A DNA stretch of 64,000 nucleotides from Pseudomonadota bacterium (GCA_023388965.1 JAEWFF010000022.1:1-64000); one strand, 5' to 3'. Positions 37,748 through 46,951 are shown, counted from the first letter of the stretch. The notes: generated by a model not told the origin, from the letters alone. Made by a program: numbers and translations.

Positions 37748-39664
37748 ATGTCCTCCACATCGCAGGAATTGTCCGAGGCATCCGCCGCGCAAGGGCACGG
37801 CCGTTCGCGCGGGCGCCGCGAAACCTGGATGCTTACGCTCGGCTCGCTCGGGGTCGTCTATGGCGATATCGGCACCAGCCCGCTTTACGCGCTGCGCGAG
37901 TCCCTTCTCCATGCCGGAACGGCCCCGACAGCGACCGAGATCGTCGGCATCGTTTCGCTGCTGATCTGGGCGCTCGTCATCGTCGTTACGCTGAAATATG
38001 TCGTGCTGCTGCTGCGCGCGGACAATCAGGGCGAAGGCGGCACGCTTTCCCTGATGGCGCTGGCGCAAAACGCGCTGACGAGGCCGAGCCGTTTCGTGCT
38101 CGGCCTCGGCATTCTGGGCGCGGCACTGTTTTACGGAGACGCCATTCTCACGCCGGCGATCTCGGTCCTGTCGGCGGTCGAAGGGCTCAAATATGCGAGC
38201 GGTATGGACGAGAACTACATCGTCCCCATCGTGATGGCCATTCTCATCGTCCTCTACAGCGCGCAGGCTCGCGGCACCGCGCGCATGTCGGCCCTGTTCG
38301 GGCCGGTCATGCTGGTCTGGTTCGCGACGCTTGCGATTCTCGGTGCGGTTCACATCAGCGATGCGCCCGACATACTGAACGCGCTCAATCCGCTCCACGC
38401 GTTGGCCTTCATGACGGGGCACGGCCTTCTCGGCTTCACCGTGCTCGGCGCCGTCTTTCTCGCCGTCACCGGCGCGGAAGCCCTTTACGCCGATATGGGC
38501 CATTTCGGCGCCACGGCCATACGGCGCGCATGGCTGTTCTTCGTTCTGCCGGGCCTTGTCGTGAACTATCTGGGGCAGGGCGCCCTTGCGCTCAGCCATC
38601 CCGGAGAGATCGGCAATCTCTTTTTCTCGACGGCGCCGCAATGGGGCCGCCTGCCGCTCGTTCTGCTGGCGACGGCGGCAACCGTCATCGCCGCGCAGGC
38701 TGTCATTACGGGCGCCTATTCCCTCACCCATCAGGCCACGCAACTCGGCCTTCTGCCGCGCCTTGCCGTCCAGCACACATCGGAGAAGGAGCGCGGCCAG
38801 ATCTATATGCCGAAGGTCAACTGGCTCATGCTGGCCGGGGCGCTGTTCCTCGTCGTCATTTTCGAAACGTCCGGAAATCTCGCCGCCGCCTACGGCATCG
38901 CGGTCGTCGGCACGATGATCGTCTCGACCATGCTGGCGGCCGTTGTCATTGCGCGGCTGTGGCGCTGGGGCTGGATCGCGGCTTTTGCGATCCTGTTGCC
39001 GTTCTTCGCGCTCGATTCAGCGTTTCTCGCGGCCAATCTGTTGAAGCTCCTCGACGGCGGCTGGATTCCGCTGGCGCTCGGGGCGCTGCTCGTCGTTACA
39101 ATGTGGACCTGGGTGCGCGGCACCGCCATCGTCGCCGCCAAGGTGCGGCGCGAGAGCGTTCCCCTCATGGATGTCGTCAGGTCCATGGCGCGCAGCAAGT
39201 CTGTCGTGCGCGTACCCGGTACGGCGGTGTTCATGGCGTCCGATCCCGATGTCGCGCCCGCCGCCATGATGCACAATCTGAAGCACAACAAGGTGCTGCA
39301 CGAGCAGAATGTCCTGCTGACGGTCCGTACCGAGCCGGTGCCTTACATTCCGCGTGGCCAGAGGGCGGCGTTCGAGCGCCTGTCGGACAGCTTTTCGCGC
39401 GTCGTTCTCAGCTACGGCTATATGGAATCGCCGCACATCCCGCGCGCGCTCGACCGCTGCAAGGCCGAGGGCCTCAGCTTCGAGATCATGTCGACCTCAT
39501 TTTTCATCGGCCGCCGGAGTTTCAGGATATCGCCGGAAGGTGTGATGCCAGTCTGGCAGGACCGGCTCTTCATCTGGCTCACCCGCCAGGCCGACGACAT
39601 CATCACCTATTTCCGTATCCCCGCCGGGCGCGTCGTCGAACTGGGCAGTCAGATAACGCTCTAG
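37748..39664 (+). CDS. kup: Potassium uptake protein Kup
   Basis: Kup is a proton-coupled low-affinity potassium importer. The ATG at 37748 gives 638 residues with the N-terminal signature LGVVYGDIGTSPLYALRES, about 12 membrane helices, ADNQGEGGTLSLMALAQ and GDAILTPAISVLSAVEGL. The C-terminal cytoplasmic domain ends YFRIPAGRVVELGSQITL, the normal family end. Its last 168 bases are overlapped on the other strand by the DUF3253 gene. Confidence 0.95.
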   Translation: MSSTSQELSEASAAQGHGRSRGRRETWMLTLGSLGVVYGDIGTSPLYALRESLLHAGTAPTATEIVGIVSLLIWALVIVVTLKYVVLLLRADNQGEGGTLSLMALAQNALTRPSRFVLGLGILGAALFYGDAILTPAISVLSAVEGLKYASGMDENYIVPIVMAILIVLYSAQARGTARMSALFGPVMLVWFATLAILGAVHISDAPDILNALNPLHALAFMTGHGLLGFTVLGAVFLAVTGAEALYADMGHFGATAIRRAWLFFVLPGLVVNYLGQGALALSHPGEIGNLFFSTAPQWGRLPLVLLATAATVIAAQAVITGAYSLTHQATQLGLLPRLAVQHTSEKERGQIYMPKVNWLMLAGALFLVVIFETSGNLAAAYGIAVVGTMIVSTMLAAVVIARLWRWGWIAAFAILLPFFALDSAFLAANLLKLLDGGWIPLALGALLVVTMWTWVRGTAIVAAKVRRESVPLMDVVRSMARSKSVVRVPGTAVFMASDPDVAPAAMMHNLKHNKVLHEQNVLLTVRTEPVPYIPRGQRAAFERLSDSFSRVVLSYGYMESPHIPRALDRCKAEGLSFEIMSTSFFIGRRSFRISPEGVMPVWQDRLFIWLTRQADDIITYFRIPAGRVVELGSQITL

Positions 39665-40222
39665 CCTGGCGGCGATGTCGTCGAGCGTTGCCGCCTCCGG
39701 ATCGCGCAGAAGATCGGGGTCGTCGTCCTCATCGTTGGCGGCATCAACCGCCATTGTGCCCGGGCTCGGCTCTTCGCTTGAAGGCGTACGCACGGTCCGA
39801 TTCCCGCCCCGGTTCGGCCCGTCCAGCATATCGCCGAGCAGGTCCGCCAGAGTCAGTACGGCAGGCGATGCGTCCGGCACGACCGGAGCCGCGGCCGGTA
39901 TGGGCGCGGATTCCGCCGGTCGTGGCGCAGTCGCAGTCGATGTATTTGCGATGCCCGCGACATCGAACGCCGCGATGCGGTAAAGCCCGCGAAACGTGTC
40001 CGGATTGGCGGGACGCCCGTCACGCAGTATGCAGACGAGATTGCGTTTCGCCAGCCGGACGGCGGCATCGCGCACAGCGGGGAGATGCCTCCTCCAATCG
40101 CCGCCCATGCGCGCCGACAGCGCGCGCGCGGCTTCGGACGGGCATATGCCGCGCCCGTTGGCAATGCGCTCCCGCGCGAGGCCCAGCACGGCCTCCTCCA
40201 CCAGCGTGTCCGATATTTTCAT
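39497..40222 (-). CDS. DUF3253 protein with long acidic tail overlapping kup
   Basis: The first 86 residues of this 241-residue product match the small DUF3253 winged-helix-like family: EEAVLGLARERIANGRGICPSEAARAL, DWRRHLPAVRDAAVRLAKR and RGLYRIAAF. The remaining 155 residues are low-complexity, rich in Ala, Pro and Asp. The last 55 codons lie antisense to the conserved 3' end of kup, so that part is constrained by kup. A natural read-through after loss of an earlier stop, or a frameshift, is possible. Function unknown. Confidence 0.75.
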   Translation of the reverse strand: MKISDTLVEEAVLGLARERIANGRGICPSEAARALSARMGGDWRRHLPAVRDAAVRLAKRNLVCILRDGRPANPDTFRGLYRIAAFDVAGIANTSTATAPRPAESAPIPAAAPVVPDASPAVLTLADLLGDMLDGPNRGGNRTVRTPSSEEPSPGTMAVDAANDEDDDPDLLRDPEAATLDDIAARLERYLTAQFDDAPGGDTEIGDDVVGLAGEPDEEPVLPDWHHTFRRYPETPAADEK

Positions 40223-40225
40223 CTG

Positions 40226-40903
40226 TCAGGTCACGGCGCTCAGAAAATCCGAAGCGAATTGCCGCCGCCACAGAACCACGGCGACGACGAGCGTGGTCAC
40301 GATAAGGGCGATCGGCCCGCCGAACCAGCCGAGATAGGCGAGAGCGAAAAAATAGGCCCGAAGGCCGCGGTTGAAATGGCGCCCGGCCGCCACATGCATC
40401 CGCCCGGCGCGCTCGATGGCGCGCTCGGCCTCGCTCCTGTCCTTGCAGTCCGCCGGAGGCATGGCTCCGATCAGGATCGAGACATAGTTGAACAGCCGGT
40501 AGGACCAGACGAACTTGAAGAACGAATAGGCGAACATGATCGCAAGGCCGAGCACCTTGATCTCGAAGGTCGCGCGCGATGTGGTCGTCGAGAAAGGCAG
40601 GGCGCTGAACACTTCGAGGGCGGCATCGGCAAAGCCCAGGACCGACAGCGCGCCACCGATGGCGAGGAAGGCGGAGGAAGCGAAAAACGCCGTGCCGTTC
40701 TGCAGGCCGATCATCAATTGCCCGTCGAGAATGCGGTTCTCGCGTTCCATCAGCCGCCGCATCCACAACAGGCGGAATTCGTGCATCGCCGCGTTCAGGC
40801 TGCGCCGTCCATACGGCGAATATTCCACGAACAGGTAATACAGCATCCAGGACGCCGCGAAGACGCCGAGGGCAATGAAATCGAGGGTGGTGAGGGTGCT
40901 CAC
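40226..40903 (-). CDS. DUF599 family membrane protein
   Basis: A 225-residue integral membrane protein with about four hydrophobic segments. It shows the family pattern RRLMERENRILDGQLMIGLQNGTAFFASSAFLAIGG around residues 49-85 and RGLRAYFFALAYLGWFGGP near the end. Function unknown. The start overlaps the stop of the DUF1489 gene by four bases (ATGA), and the DUF3253 gene follows three bases later, so the three form a leftward operon. Confidence 0.88.
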   Translation of the reverse strand: MSTLTTLDFIALGVFAASWMLYYLFVEYSPYGRRSLNAAMHEFRLLWMRRLMERENRILDGQLMIGLQNGTAFFASSAFLAIGGALSVLGFADAALEVFSALPFSTTTSRATFEIKVLGLAIMFAYSFFKFVWSYRLFNYVSILIGAMPPADCKDRSEAERAIERAGRMHVAAGRHFNRGLRAYFFALAYLGWFGGPIALIVTTLVVAVVLWRRQFASDFLSAVT

Positions 40904-41334
40904 AGCAGCCCCAGTTCCTTGAGCTCCAGCGCGATGTGCGGCGGCAGGCCGGTCGCGCCGCCGGCGTCCTTCAGATCGCCCGGCGCTTCGTCATGTTTCA
41001 GATAGCGCCAGCCCTGAAAGGGACGCCGGGCCCTCGGCTCGACGCGGATGAGCCTGGGTTTCAGCACGATCTGGCAGCGCGATATGCCGTCCTTGCCCGT
41101 CACGGGGCGCAGGTCGAGGATGGTCTGCCGCGCGCACATCACGCCCTTGATGACCCAATAGAGCGAGCCGCCTTCGAGTATCTCCACGCCGCGCGAGGGC
41201 ATCATCCGCGTCGTGTGGATCTGCTCGGCCTTCTCGCCGCGTTTCTTCAGGGCCGCGATCGTGTCCTTGATCCAGCCTTCCATGTCTTCGAAGCTTTCGG
41301 CGCCGACGCAGAGTTTTTGAATGTGCAGAGGCAT
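40900..41334 (-). CDS. DUF1489 family protein
   Basis: A 144-residue soluble protein of unknown function found mainly in alphaproteobacteria. Recognised segments are HIQKLCVGAESFEDMEGWI, TTRMMPSRGVEILEGGSLYWVIKG, CARQTILDLRP and FQGWRYLKHDEAPGDL. It is the first gene of a leftward three-gene unit with DUF599 and DUF3253. Divergent from the PAS gene across 124 bases. Confidence 0.88.
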   Translation of the reverse strand: MPLHIQKLCVGAESFEDMEGWIKDTIAALKKRGEKAEQIHTTRMMPSRGVEILEGGSLYWVIKGVMCARQTILDLRPVTGKDGISRCQIVLKPRLIRVEPRARRPFQGWRYLKHDEAPGDLKDAGGATGLPPHIALELKELGLL

Positions 41335-41458
41335 GGCGGATTCCTGCCCCTAGATCCGGTCCGGGGCAAGGGGCGGTTGTGGATGGCTTGATCTGGCCGG
41401 CTGTTGGAAAATCATACAACCGGTTAGAGAGAGTCTCGATTTTACTTCTGGAGGCAGT

Positions 41459-41821
41459 GTGATCGGCAACAAGTCTGGCACCACGCCGCTCAAGGGCACG
41501 TTCGAGTGCTTGTTTCCGTTCGAAACCCTGACCTGGAGCGAGGAAACGTACGATCTGTTCGAGCTGCCGCGAGGCATGAACATCACGCGTTCCGAAGCGC
41601 TGGGTTTCTACTCGGATGAGTGCCGGCTCGTACTTGAAAAGATTCGCGCCGATGCGATCGCAGGACAGAGCAGTTTCACGCTCGATGTGGAAATCACCAC
41701 CGCGCTCGGCAAAATGCGCTGGATGCGCATCGTCGCCGATGTCGAATACCGTGATGGGGTGCCGTACCGCCTCTACGGCACCAAAGAGGACATCACTGCG
41801 GAAAAGATGGCCCAGCGCTAA
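41459..41821 (+). CDS. Stand-alone PAS-domain protein
   Basis: A 120-residue protein that is essentially one PAS (fold 3) domain: LTWSEETYDLFELP for the conserved W-S-E-T-Y-D-LF strand, the LGFYSDECRLVLEKIRADAI helix and GKMRWMRIVADVEYRDGVPYRLYGTKEDIT at the C-terminus. No output domain follows. GGAGG lies four bases before the GTG start. It may sense a small ligand and act through an unlinked partner, or be the remaining part of a longer sensor. Function unassigned. Confidence 0.8.
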   Translation: MIGNKSGTTPLKGTFECLFPFETLTWSEETYDLFELPRGMNITRSEALGFYSDECRLVLEKIRADAIAGQSSFTLDVEITTALGKMRWMRIVADVEYRDGVPYRLYGTKEDITAEKMAQR

Positions 41822-41838
41822 GCTCGCCGGTCACGGGG

Positions 41839-42483
41839 CTAATACTCATATTGGGGCAGGACCCACGGCTCTTTCTCGGCTGCTGCGTACCAGTCCTTCA
41901 TCGCCGGCAAAGCGAGAACCGCATCGGCATAGTCCTGCGCGGTCTTCGACAGCTTCACGTCATAGGTCCTGAAGCGCGTCACGACCGGCGCATACATCGC
42001 ATCAGCCGCCGACCATTCGCCGAAGAGGAAGGGCCCGCCTGCGCCGAAGCGTCTGCGCGCCTCGCTCCACATATCGTCGATCCGGCGGACATTGGCGGCC
42101 GTCTCGTCGTTCAGCGCGAAACCGGGGTAATGGCGGCGCAGATTCATCGTGCATTGCTTGCGCAGCGGCACGAAGCCGGAATGCATCTCCGCCGAGATCG
42201 AGCGCGCCATCGCGCGCGCCGCCGGATCGGCCGGCCACAGGCGCGGATGGGTTTCGGCGACATATTCGATGATTGCAAGCGAATCCCAGACGATCAGCCC
42301 GCCATCCTTGAGGATCGGCACTTTCCCCGCCGGTGAATGCTTGTGAAGCTCCTCGCTCGATCCCTCGATGTAGATCGGAACCACGATCTCCGCGAAGGCG
42401 ATGCCGGCCTGTTTCAGGGCGATCCAGGGCCGCAGGGACCACGAGGAATAGGCCTTGTTTCCAAGGACGAGGGTATAGGGCAT
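41839..42483 (-). CDS. Glutathione S-transferase family protein
   Basis: A 214-residue GST-fold protein. The N-terminal thioredoxin-like domain has GNKAYSSWSLRPWIALKQAG with candidate catalytic serines, and SPAGKVPILKDGGLIVWDSLAIIEYVAE, which binds the glutathione gamma-glutamyl group. The helical domain has FLFGEWSAADAMYAPVVTRF. The ATG at 42483 with GGGAG six bases upstream fixes the start. Substrate unknown. The 156 bases up to panC hold no recognisable element. Confidence 0.9.
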   Translation of the reverse strand: MPYTLVLGNKAYSSWSLRPWIALKQAGIAFAEIVVPIYIEGSSEELHKHSPAGKVPILKDGGLIVWDSLAIIEYVAETHPRLWPADPAARAMARSISAEMHSGFVPLRKQCTMNLRRHYPGFALNDETAANVRRIDDMWSEARRRFGAGGPFLFGEWSAADAMYAPVVTRFRTYDVKLSKTAQDYADAVLALPAMKDWYAAAEKEPWVLPQYEY

Positions 42484-42639
42484 TGCATGCTCCCGCCGGC
42501 TCCGGATGTGTGCCGTAGGCTGTAAGGCAACAAAAGCCAAGTTCGGCTCTCCGATCCATCGGCAAAAGGGATCAGATCGCCGCGCCGGACGCCCGGTTTT
42601 TGCGCGGTTCGATCAAAAAATGCGCCGCGATATAAAGGC

Positions 42640-43491
42640 TCAGGGGGTGGAAACGCCCACATTGTCGATCAGGCGCGTGCCGCCGATCCGGGCTGCGGCC
42701 AACAGGCGCACCGGCCCCTCATCGGCCATGGCGACCGGCTGGAGGGTCTCCGCATGCCGGGCCTCGACATAATCGACGCGGAATCCCGCCATTTCGATCT
42801 CGCTGCGCGCATCGTCCATCACGGTCTCGATGAATTCGCCCGCGGCGATGCGGGCGGCGCTTTCCGTCAATACACGGAACAGCGTGTTGGCGGCGTCGCG
42901 GTCGCCCGGCGAGAGGTAGCGGTTGCGCGACGACATCGCCAGCCCGTCCTTTTCGCGCATGGTCGGTCCGGCAACGATTTCGACGCCGGCCTTTGGCGCG
43001 ACGAAATGACGGATCACCTGAAGCTGCTGCCAGTCCTTTTCGCCGAAGATCGCGACATCCGGCTTCACATGATCGAACAGGCGCGTAACGACGGTTGCCA
43101 CGCCGCCGAAATGATGCGGCCGCATCTTCGCCTCGAGATCCTCGGCCGGTGGTCCTTGCGGCACCACGTCCTGCTTCACGCCGTCCGGATACATCTCCTG
43201 CACGCTCGGCGCATAGATCAGGTCGGCTCCCGCGCGCCCGAGTGCGGCGACATCCTCGTCGAGCATCCGGGGATAGCGGTCGAAATCCTCGTTGGGCGCG
43301 AACTGGGTCGGATTGACGAAAATCGACACCGCGACGCGGTCGGCGTGTTTGCGGGCCAGCTTCACCAGCGCCAGATGGCCGGCATGGAGCGCGCCCATGG
43401 TCGGCACCAGAGCGAGGCGCTCGCCCCTGGCGCGCAGCTCCGCCACGAAGGATTCGATCTCGGCGCGGCTATGGAAGACATGTGCGTTCAT
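42640..43491 (-). CDS. panC: Pantothenate synthetase
   Basis: PanC joins pantoate and beta-alanine using ATP to make vitamin B5. The 283-residue product has the HIGH-like PTMGALHAGHL near residue 29, SIFVNPTQFAPNEDF, GEKDWQQLQVIRHF and the KMSKS-like MREKDGLAMSSRNRYLSP. The ATG at 43491 matches the family start. panB is not adjacent. It is divergent from the VWA gene across 76 bases. Confidence 0.96.
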   Translation of the reverse strand: MNAHVFHSRAEIESFVAELRARGERLALVPTMGALHAGHLALVKLARKHADRVAVSIFVNPTQFAPNEDFDRYPRMLDEDVAALGRAGADLIYAPSVQEMYPDGVKQDVVPQGPPAEDLEAKMRPHHFGGVATVVTRLFDHVKPDVAIFGEKDWQQLQVIRHFVAPKAGVEIVAGPTMREKDGLAMSSRNRYLSPGDRDAANTLFRVLTESAARIAAGEFIETVMDDARSEIEMAGFRVDYVEARHAETLQPVAMADEGPVRLLAAARIGGTRLIDNVGVSTP

Positions 43492-43567
43492 GGCGCGGAT
43501 ATACCGGCGCGGCCCGCTGCGGCCAAGGCCGGTTGCATGATGACCCGCCGTCGCCACATTCTAGGGC

Positions 43568-44275
43568 ATGAACACGACGCGGACACCGGTCGCGAAGGGC
43601 GAAGCCGCGCCTTCGACGCGAAGCGAGATCGAGGCTTTCGTGGCCGATATGCGCGCCCGCGTGCCGGCGGAAGGCAAAGGCCGCCTCGTTTTCGGTCTCG
43701 ACGCCACGATGAGCCGCCAGCCGACCTGGGATCACGCCTGCCATCTTCAGGCCGGCATGTTCGAGGAGGCCGCTGCTCTCGGCGGACTGTCGATCCAGCT
43801 CATCTATTTCCGCAGCTTTCGCGAATGCCGTGCGAGCCGCTGGAGCGCCAATCCGAAAGAGCTTTCGGCGCTCATGACGGGGCTGTCCTGTCAGGGCGGC
43901 CACACGCAGATCGGGCGCGTCCTGTCTCATGTCCGCAAGACCGCCCGGGAGCAGAAAATCGGCGCGCTCATCTTTGTCGGCGACGCGATGGAGGAAAGCC
44001 TCGACGAGTTGTCGCATACGGCCGGCGAGATCGGCCTTCTCGGCGTGCCGGCCTTCATGTTCCAGGAAGGGCGCGATCCGCTCGCGGAACAGGCCTTCCG
44101 CGAGATTGCACGGCTGACGAAAGGTGCCTATTGCCGCTTCGATGCGGCGTCGGCCGCCGAACTCGGCCGGCTTCTGCGCGCGGCGGCGGCCTATGCGGCC
44201 GGCGGGCGCGCGGCGCTGGAAGACCGGGCGCGCGGTGACCGCCATGCGCACCTCCTGCTCGAACAGATGCGGTAA
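43568..44275 (+). CDS. VWA-domain protein paired with a J-domain protein
   Basis: A 235-residue cytoplasmic protein with a von Willebrand A fold. The MIDAS start reads FGLDATMSRQPTWD, that is D-x-T-x-S in place of the common D-x-S-x-S. LMTGLSCQGGHTQIGRVL supplies the second metal loop and LIFVGDAMEES the third. There is no signal peptide or transmembrane segment. Six bases separate it from the J-domain gene. Partners and cargo are unknown; metal-dependent protein binding is the family expectation. Confidence 0.85.
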   Translation: MNTTRTPVAKGEAAPSTRSEIEAFVADMRARVPAEGKGRLVFGLDATMSRQPTWDHACHLQAGMFEEAAALGGLSIQLIYFRSFRECRASRWSANPKELSALMTGLSCQGGHTQIGRVLSHVRKTAREQKIGALIFVGDAMEESLDELSHTAGEIGLLGVPAFMFQEGRDPLAEQAFREIARLTKGAYCRFDAASAAELGRLLRAAAAYAAGGRAALEDRARGDRHAHLLLEQMR

Positions 44276-44281
44276 CGCTCC

Positions 44282-44989
44282 GTGCTCGCACTCATCTTTG
44301 GAATTGTCGCCCTTGCCATATTCCTTGTTGCCGGCAAGGCGTTCGTCGCGGCCAATCCGGCGACGCTCGCGCGCCTCGCGCGGCTTGCCGGCGGGCTCGT
44401 CGCTCTGGTCGTCGGCGGCATTCTCGCTCTGACGGGGCGCATGGCGATCGGCGCGCCTCTGGCCTTTCTCGGCGTGTCGGTTCTCATGCGCTGGTCCCTG
44501 CCGGGCCTGTCGGGACGCTCTTCGCGCCCCTCGGGCGGCACGTCGCGCGTGCGCTCGTCAATGCTCGCGATGGAACTCGATCTCGACAGCGGGTCGGCGC
44601 GGGGGCAGGTGACGTCCGGCACCTTTGCCGGACGCGATCTCGACAGTATGGACACGAACGAACTTGCTGCGCTGATGCGCGAACTCGAAGCGTCCGATGC
44701 GGACGGCGTGTCCTTACTCGAAGCTTATATGAACCGCCGGTCGCCCGGCGGGCGTGAAGACCTGAAGGGCAATGCTCGTGCGCGGCATCGACACCCGCCG
44801 CGCCAGGGCGCGATGACCGAGGATGAGGCGTACCAGATCCTGGGGCTTGATCCGGGGGCCGGGCCGGAAGAGGTCCGTCGCGCCCACCGCGCGCTGATGA
44901 AGAAGGTGCATCCCGACCATGGAGGGTCGGACTGGCTCGCCAGCCGGATCAATCAGGCCAAGGACGTGCTTCTGGCTACGCGACGCTGA
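44282..44989 (+). CDS. Membrane-anchored J-domain (DnaJ-like) protein
   Basis: A 235-residue co-chaperone candidate from a GTG start. Two N-terminal hydrophobic helices (residues 2-25 and 36-66) anchor it. A linker with ELDLDSGSARGQVTSGTFAGRDLDSM and NELAALMRELEASDADGVSLLEAYMNRR follows. The C-terminal J domain has AYQILGLDPGAG and the essential HPD (KKVHPDHGGSDW). The J domain should stimulate DnaK at the membrane. It shares an operon with the VWA gene. Confidence 0.88.
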   Translation: MLALIFGIVALAIFLVAGKAFVAANPATLARLARLAGGLVALVVGGILALTGRMAIGAPLAFLGVSVLMRWSLPGLSGRSSRPSGGTSRVRSSMLAMELDLDSGSARGQVTSGTFAGRDLDSMDTNELAALMRELEASDADGVSLLEAYMNRRSPGGREDLKGNARARHRHPPRQGAMTEDEAYQILGLDPGAGPEEVRRAHRALMKKVHPDHGGSDWLASRINQAKDVLLATRR

Positions 44990-45023
44990 ACTCTCGACAT
45001 TCGGGTACATGATACGCAACCCC

Positions 45024-46823
45024 TCAATTCTTGAGAGCAAAACACGACAAACTGGATTTTTTGACGGCCTTGCACGCGGCCGCGGCGGTCTTCTGCGAGA
45101 AGCCCGCGAAACGCGCGCGGTAGAGCGTGACGCCGTCCTTCTCGACGGGTTCGGTAAAGGGCTCGACGCCCTTGTCGACGGCCTTCACGGTCCGCTCGAC
45201 GCGCTCGATCAGACCCAGCGCCTGATCCTGGTCGGGCGTTGCCGCGATCTGGATCTGCCAGCCGGGCGGCAATGTCTTCTGCGCCACGGGGGCGGGCTCC
45301 GGCGCGGGCTCGGCTGCGGGGGCAGGTATGGCGGCCGGCGCAGGTACTGCTGCGGCCATGCGCACGGTTTCCGGCGCCGCTGATGGCGGCGGCGCTGCGG
45401 GCATTGCTGGTTGTACTGGCGCCTCGGCGACCACGGGCGGCGCAACGGTCTCGGCTTTTGCGGGGACCGCGAGCGGTTCGGCGCGCGGCGGTGCGAGCGC
45501 GGCGGCAATCGCCTGCTGTGCGGGAACGGCCGGGCGCACGGGCGCCGAGCCCGGGGTCGTGCCGCCGGCAAAGGCGTTGACGGTGGAGGGCTGGGCGCCG
45601 ACCACCCAACGCAGATCCTGCACCGGCGTCGTCGTCTGCATTGCGAGGCGGTTTGCGGTTTCGATGCGCTGCGCGATCGGATCGGGCGTGCGCGTCAGAT
45701 CGCCGGGCGAGGGCGCCGCGGGCGCCGGCATGGAAGCGGTAACGACGGCAGCCGGAGCGGGCACGGGCATGGCGGACGGGGCGGATTTCGCGATGGCGGC
45801 CATCACCGGCTCGGGCAGGTCCGGCTCTTCCGTCGAATTCTCGGCATTTTCGGGACGCGGGGTCGGTAGCGGAACATTCGCGGTGGCAAGCACCACGGCG
45901 CCGCTGGCAACGACCGGTGGCGGTTCAGGCGGCAGGGGCCCTTCCGCGATCAGCGGCGCGGTGCGCCTGCCCTTGGTGGCCTTGCCGATATAGCGGTCGA
46001 TCAGATCGCGCATATGCGCGTCGCGCCGCGCGCCCGAATTGCCGCCGAGCACGACGGCGACGATCTGGCGGCCGCCGTCATCGACCGAGGTCAGAAGGTT
46101 GAAGCCCGAGGCGCGGATATAGCCGGTCTTGATGCCGTCCACGCCCTTCACGCTGCCGAGCAGCTTGTTGTGGTTGCCGTAGGAGCGGCCCTTATAGCTG
46201 GCACTGCGCGTCGAAAAGAAATCGTAATATTGCGGGTGATTGTCCTTGATCGCGCGGCCGAGCAGAGCGAGATCGCGCGCCGTCGTCACCTGCTGCGGAT
46301 CGGGCAGGCCCGACGCATTGCGGTAGACCGTCTTGGTCATGCCGAGCGCGCGCGCCTTGCGCGTCATCCGCTGCGCGAACGCGGTTTCCGAACCGGCGAT
46401 GTTTTCGGCCACGACGACGGCCACATCGTTGGCGGATTTGGTGACGAGAAGGCGGATGGCGGTCCGCACCTCGATCGTCTCACCCGCCTTCAGGCCGACC
46501 TTCGACGGCGGCTGGCGCGCGGCATGGGCCGAGGCCTTCAGCTTGGTGTCGAGTGTGAGAGTGCCGCGCTTCAGCTCGTCGAAGAGCAGATAGAGCGTCA
46601 TCACCTTGGTCAGCGAGGCCGGATGGCGGATGGCGTCCGCCTGATCGGCATAAAGAACCTTGCCGTTCTTGGCGTCGATAACGAAGCCGGCATAGGGCGG
46701 ATTATAGCCGCCACCCTTTTTCTTGGCCGCATGGGCCGGGCCGGCAAGCGCCAGCGCAAGGATGGAGAAACACACCAACCCGCTGAAAATGATAAACTTT
46801 CGGGCAGAATTTACGCCACGCAT
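45024..46823 (-). CDS. D-alanyl-D-alanine carboxypeptidase with SPOR domain
   Basis: A penicillin-binding protein of the DacC/DacF group that trims stem peptides of peptidoglycan. The ATG at 46823 gives 599 residues with a signal peptide ending GPAHA. The active site has Ser70-x-x-Lys73 (SLTK), Ser130-Ala-Asn132 and Lys232-Thr-Gly. Residues 310-520 are a Pro/Ala-rich linker. The last 80 residues form a SPOR domain (WQIQIAATPDQDQALGLIERV), which binds denuded glycans at the division site. It converges on the J-domain gene. Confidence 0.93.
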   Translation of the reverse strand: MRGVNSARKFIIFSGLVCFSILALALAGPAHAAKKKGGGYNPPYAGFVIDAKNGKVLYADQADAIRHPASLTKVMTLYLLFDELKRGTLTLDTKLKASAHAARQPPSKVGLKAGETIEVRTAIRLLVTKSANDVAVVVAENIAGSETAFAQRMTRKARALGMTKTVYRNASGLPDPQQVTTARDLALLGRAIKDNHPQYYDFFSTRSASYKGRSYGNHNKLLGSVKGVDGIKTGYIRASGFNLLTSVDDGGRQIVAVVLGGNSGARRDAHMRDLIDRYIGKATKGRRTAPLIAEGPLPPEPPPVVASGAVVLATANVPLPTPRPENAENSTEEPDLPEPVMAAIAKSAPSAMPVPAPAAVVTASMPAPAAPSPGDLTRTPDPIAQRIETANRLAMQTTTPVQDLRWVVGAQPSTVNAFAGGTTPGSAPVRPAVPAQQAIAAALAPPRAEPLAVPAKAETVAPPVVAEAPVQPAMPAAPPPSAAPETVRMAAAVPAPAAIPAPAAEPAPEPAPVAQKTLPPGWQIQIAATPDQDQALGLIERVERTVKAVDKGVEPFTEPVEKDGVTLYRARFAGFSQKTAAAACKAVKKSSLSCFALKN

Positions 46824-46930
46824 ACTGTCCGCTTCCCATATCCGGCCCTTCTGGACCGGCCGTGAGCCCCCGAGCGGCATCCACTTTGGCGGGGTTGCGG
46901 TTACAGAGGGGTTAAGCCATCTGAGGAAAT

Positions 46931-46951
46931 GTCTCGGAAAAATCCCGAGAC
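46931..46951. other. Hairpin in the dac-clpS intergenic region
   Basis: A 7-bp stem GTCTCGG/CCGAGAC (46931-46937 and 46945-46951) with an A-rich loop. It lies mid-way in the 281-base divergent region between the carboxypeptidase gene and clpS, which must hold both promoters. I see no -35/-10 pair strong enough to annotate. The last 70 bases before clpS contain a GGGGGAAAGGG purine run. Confidence 0.4.
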
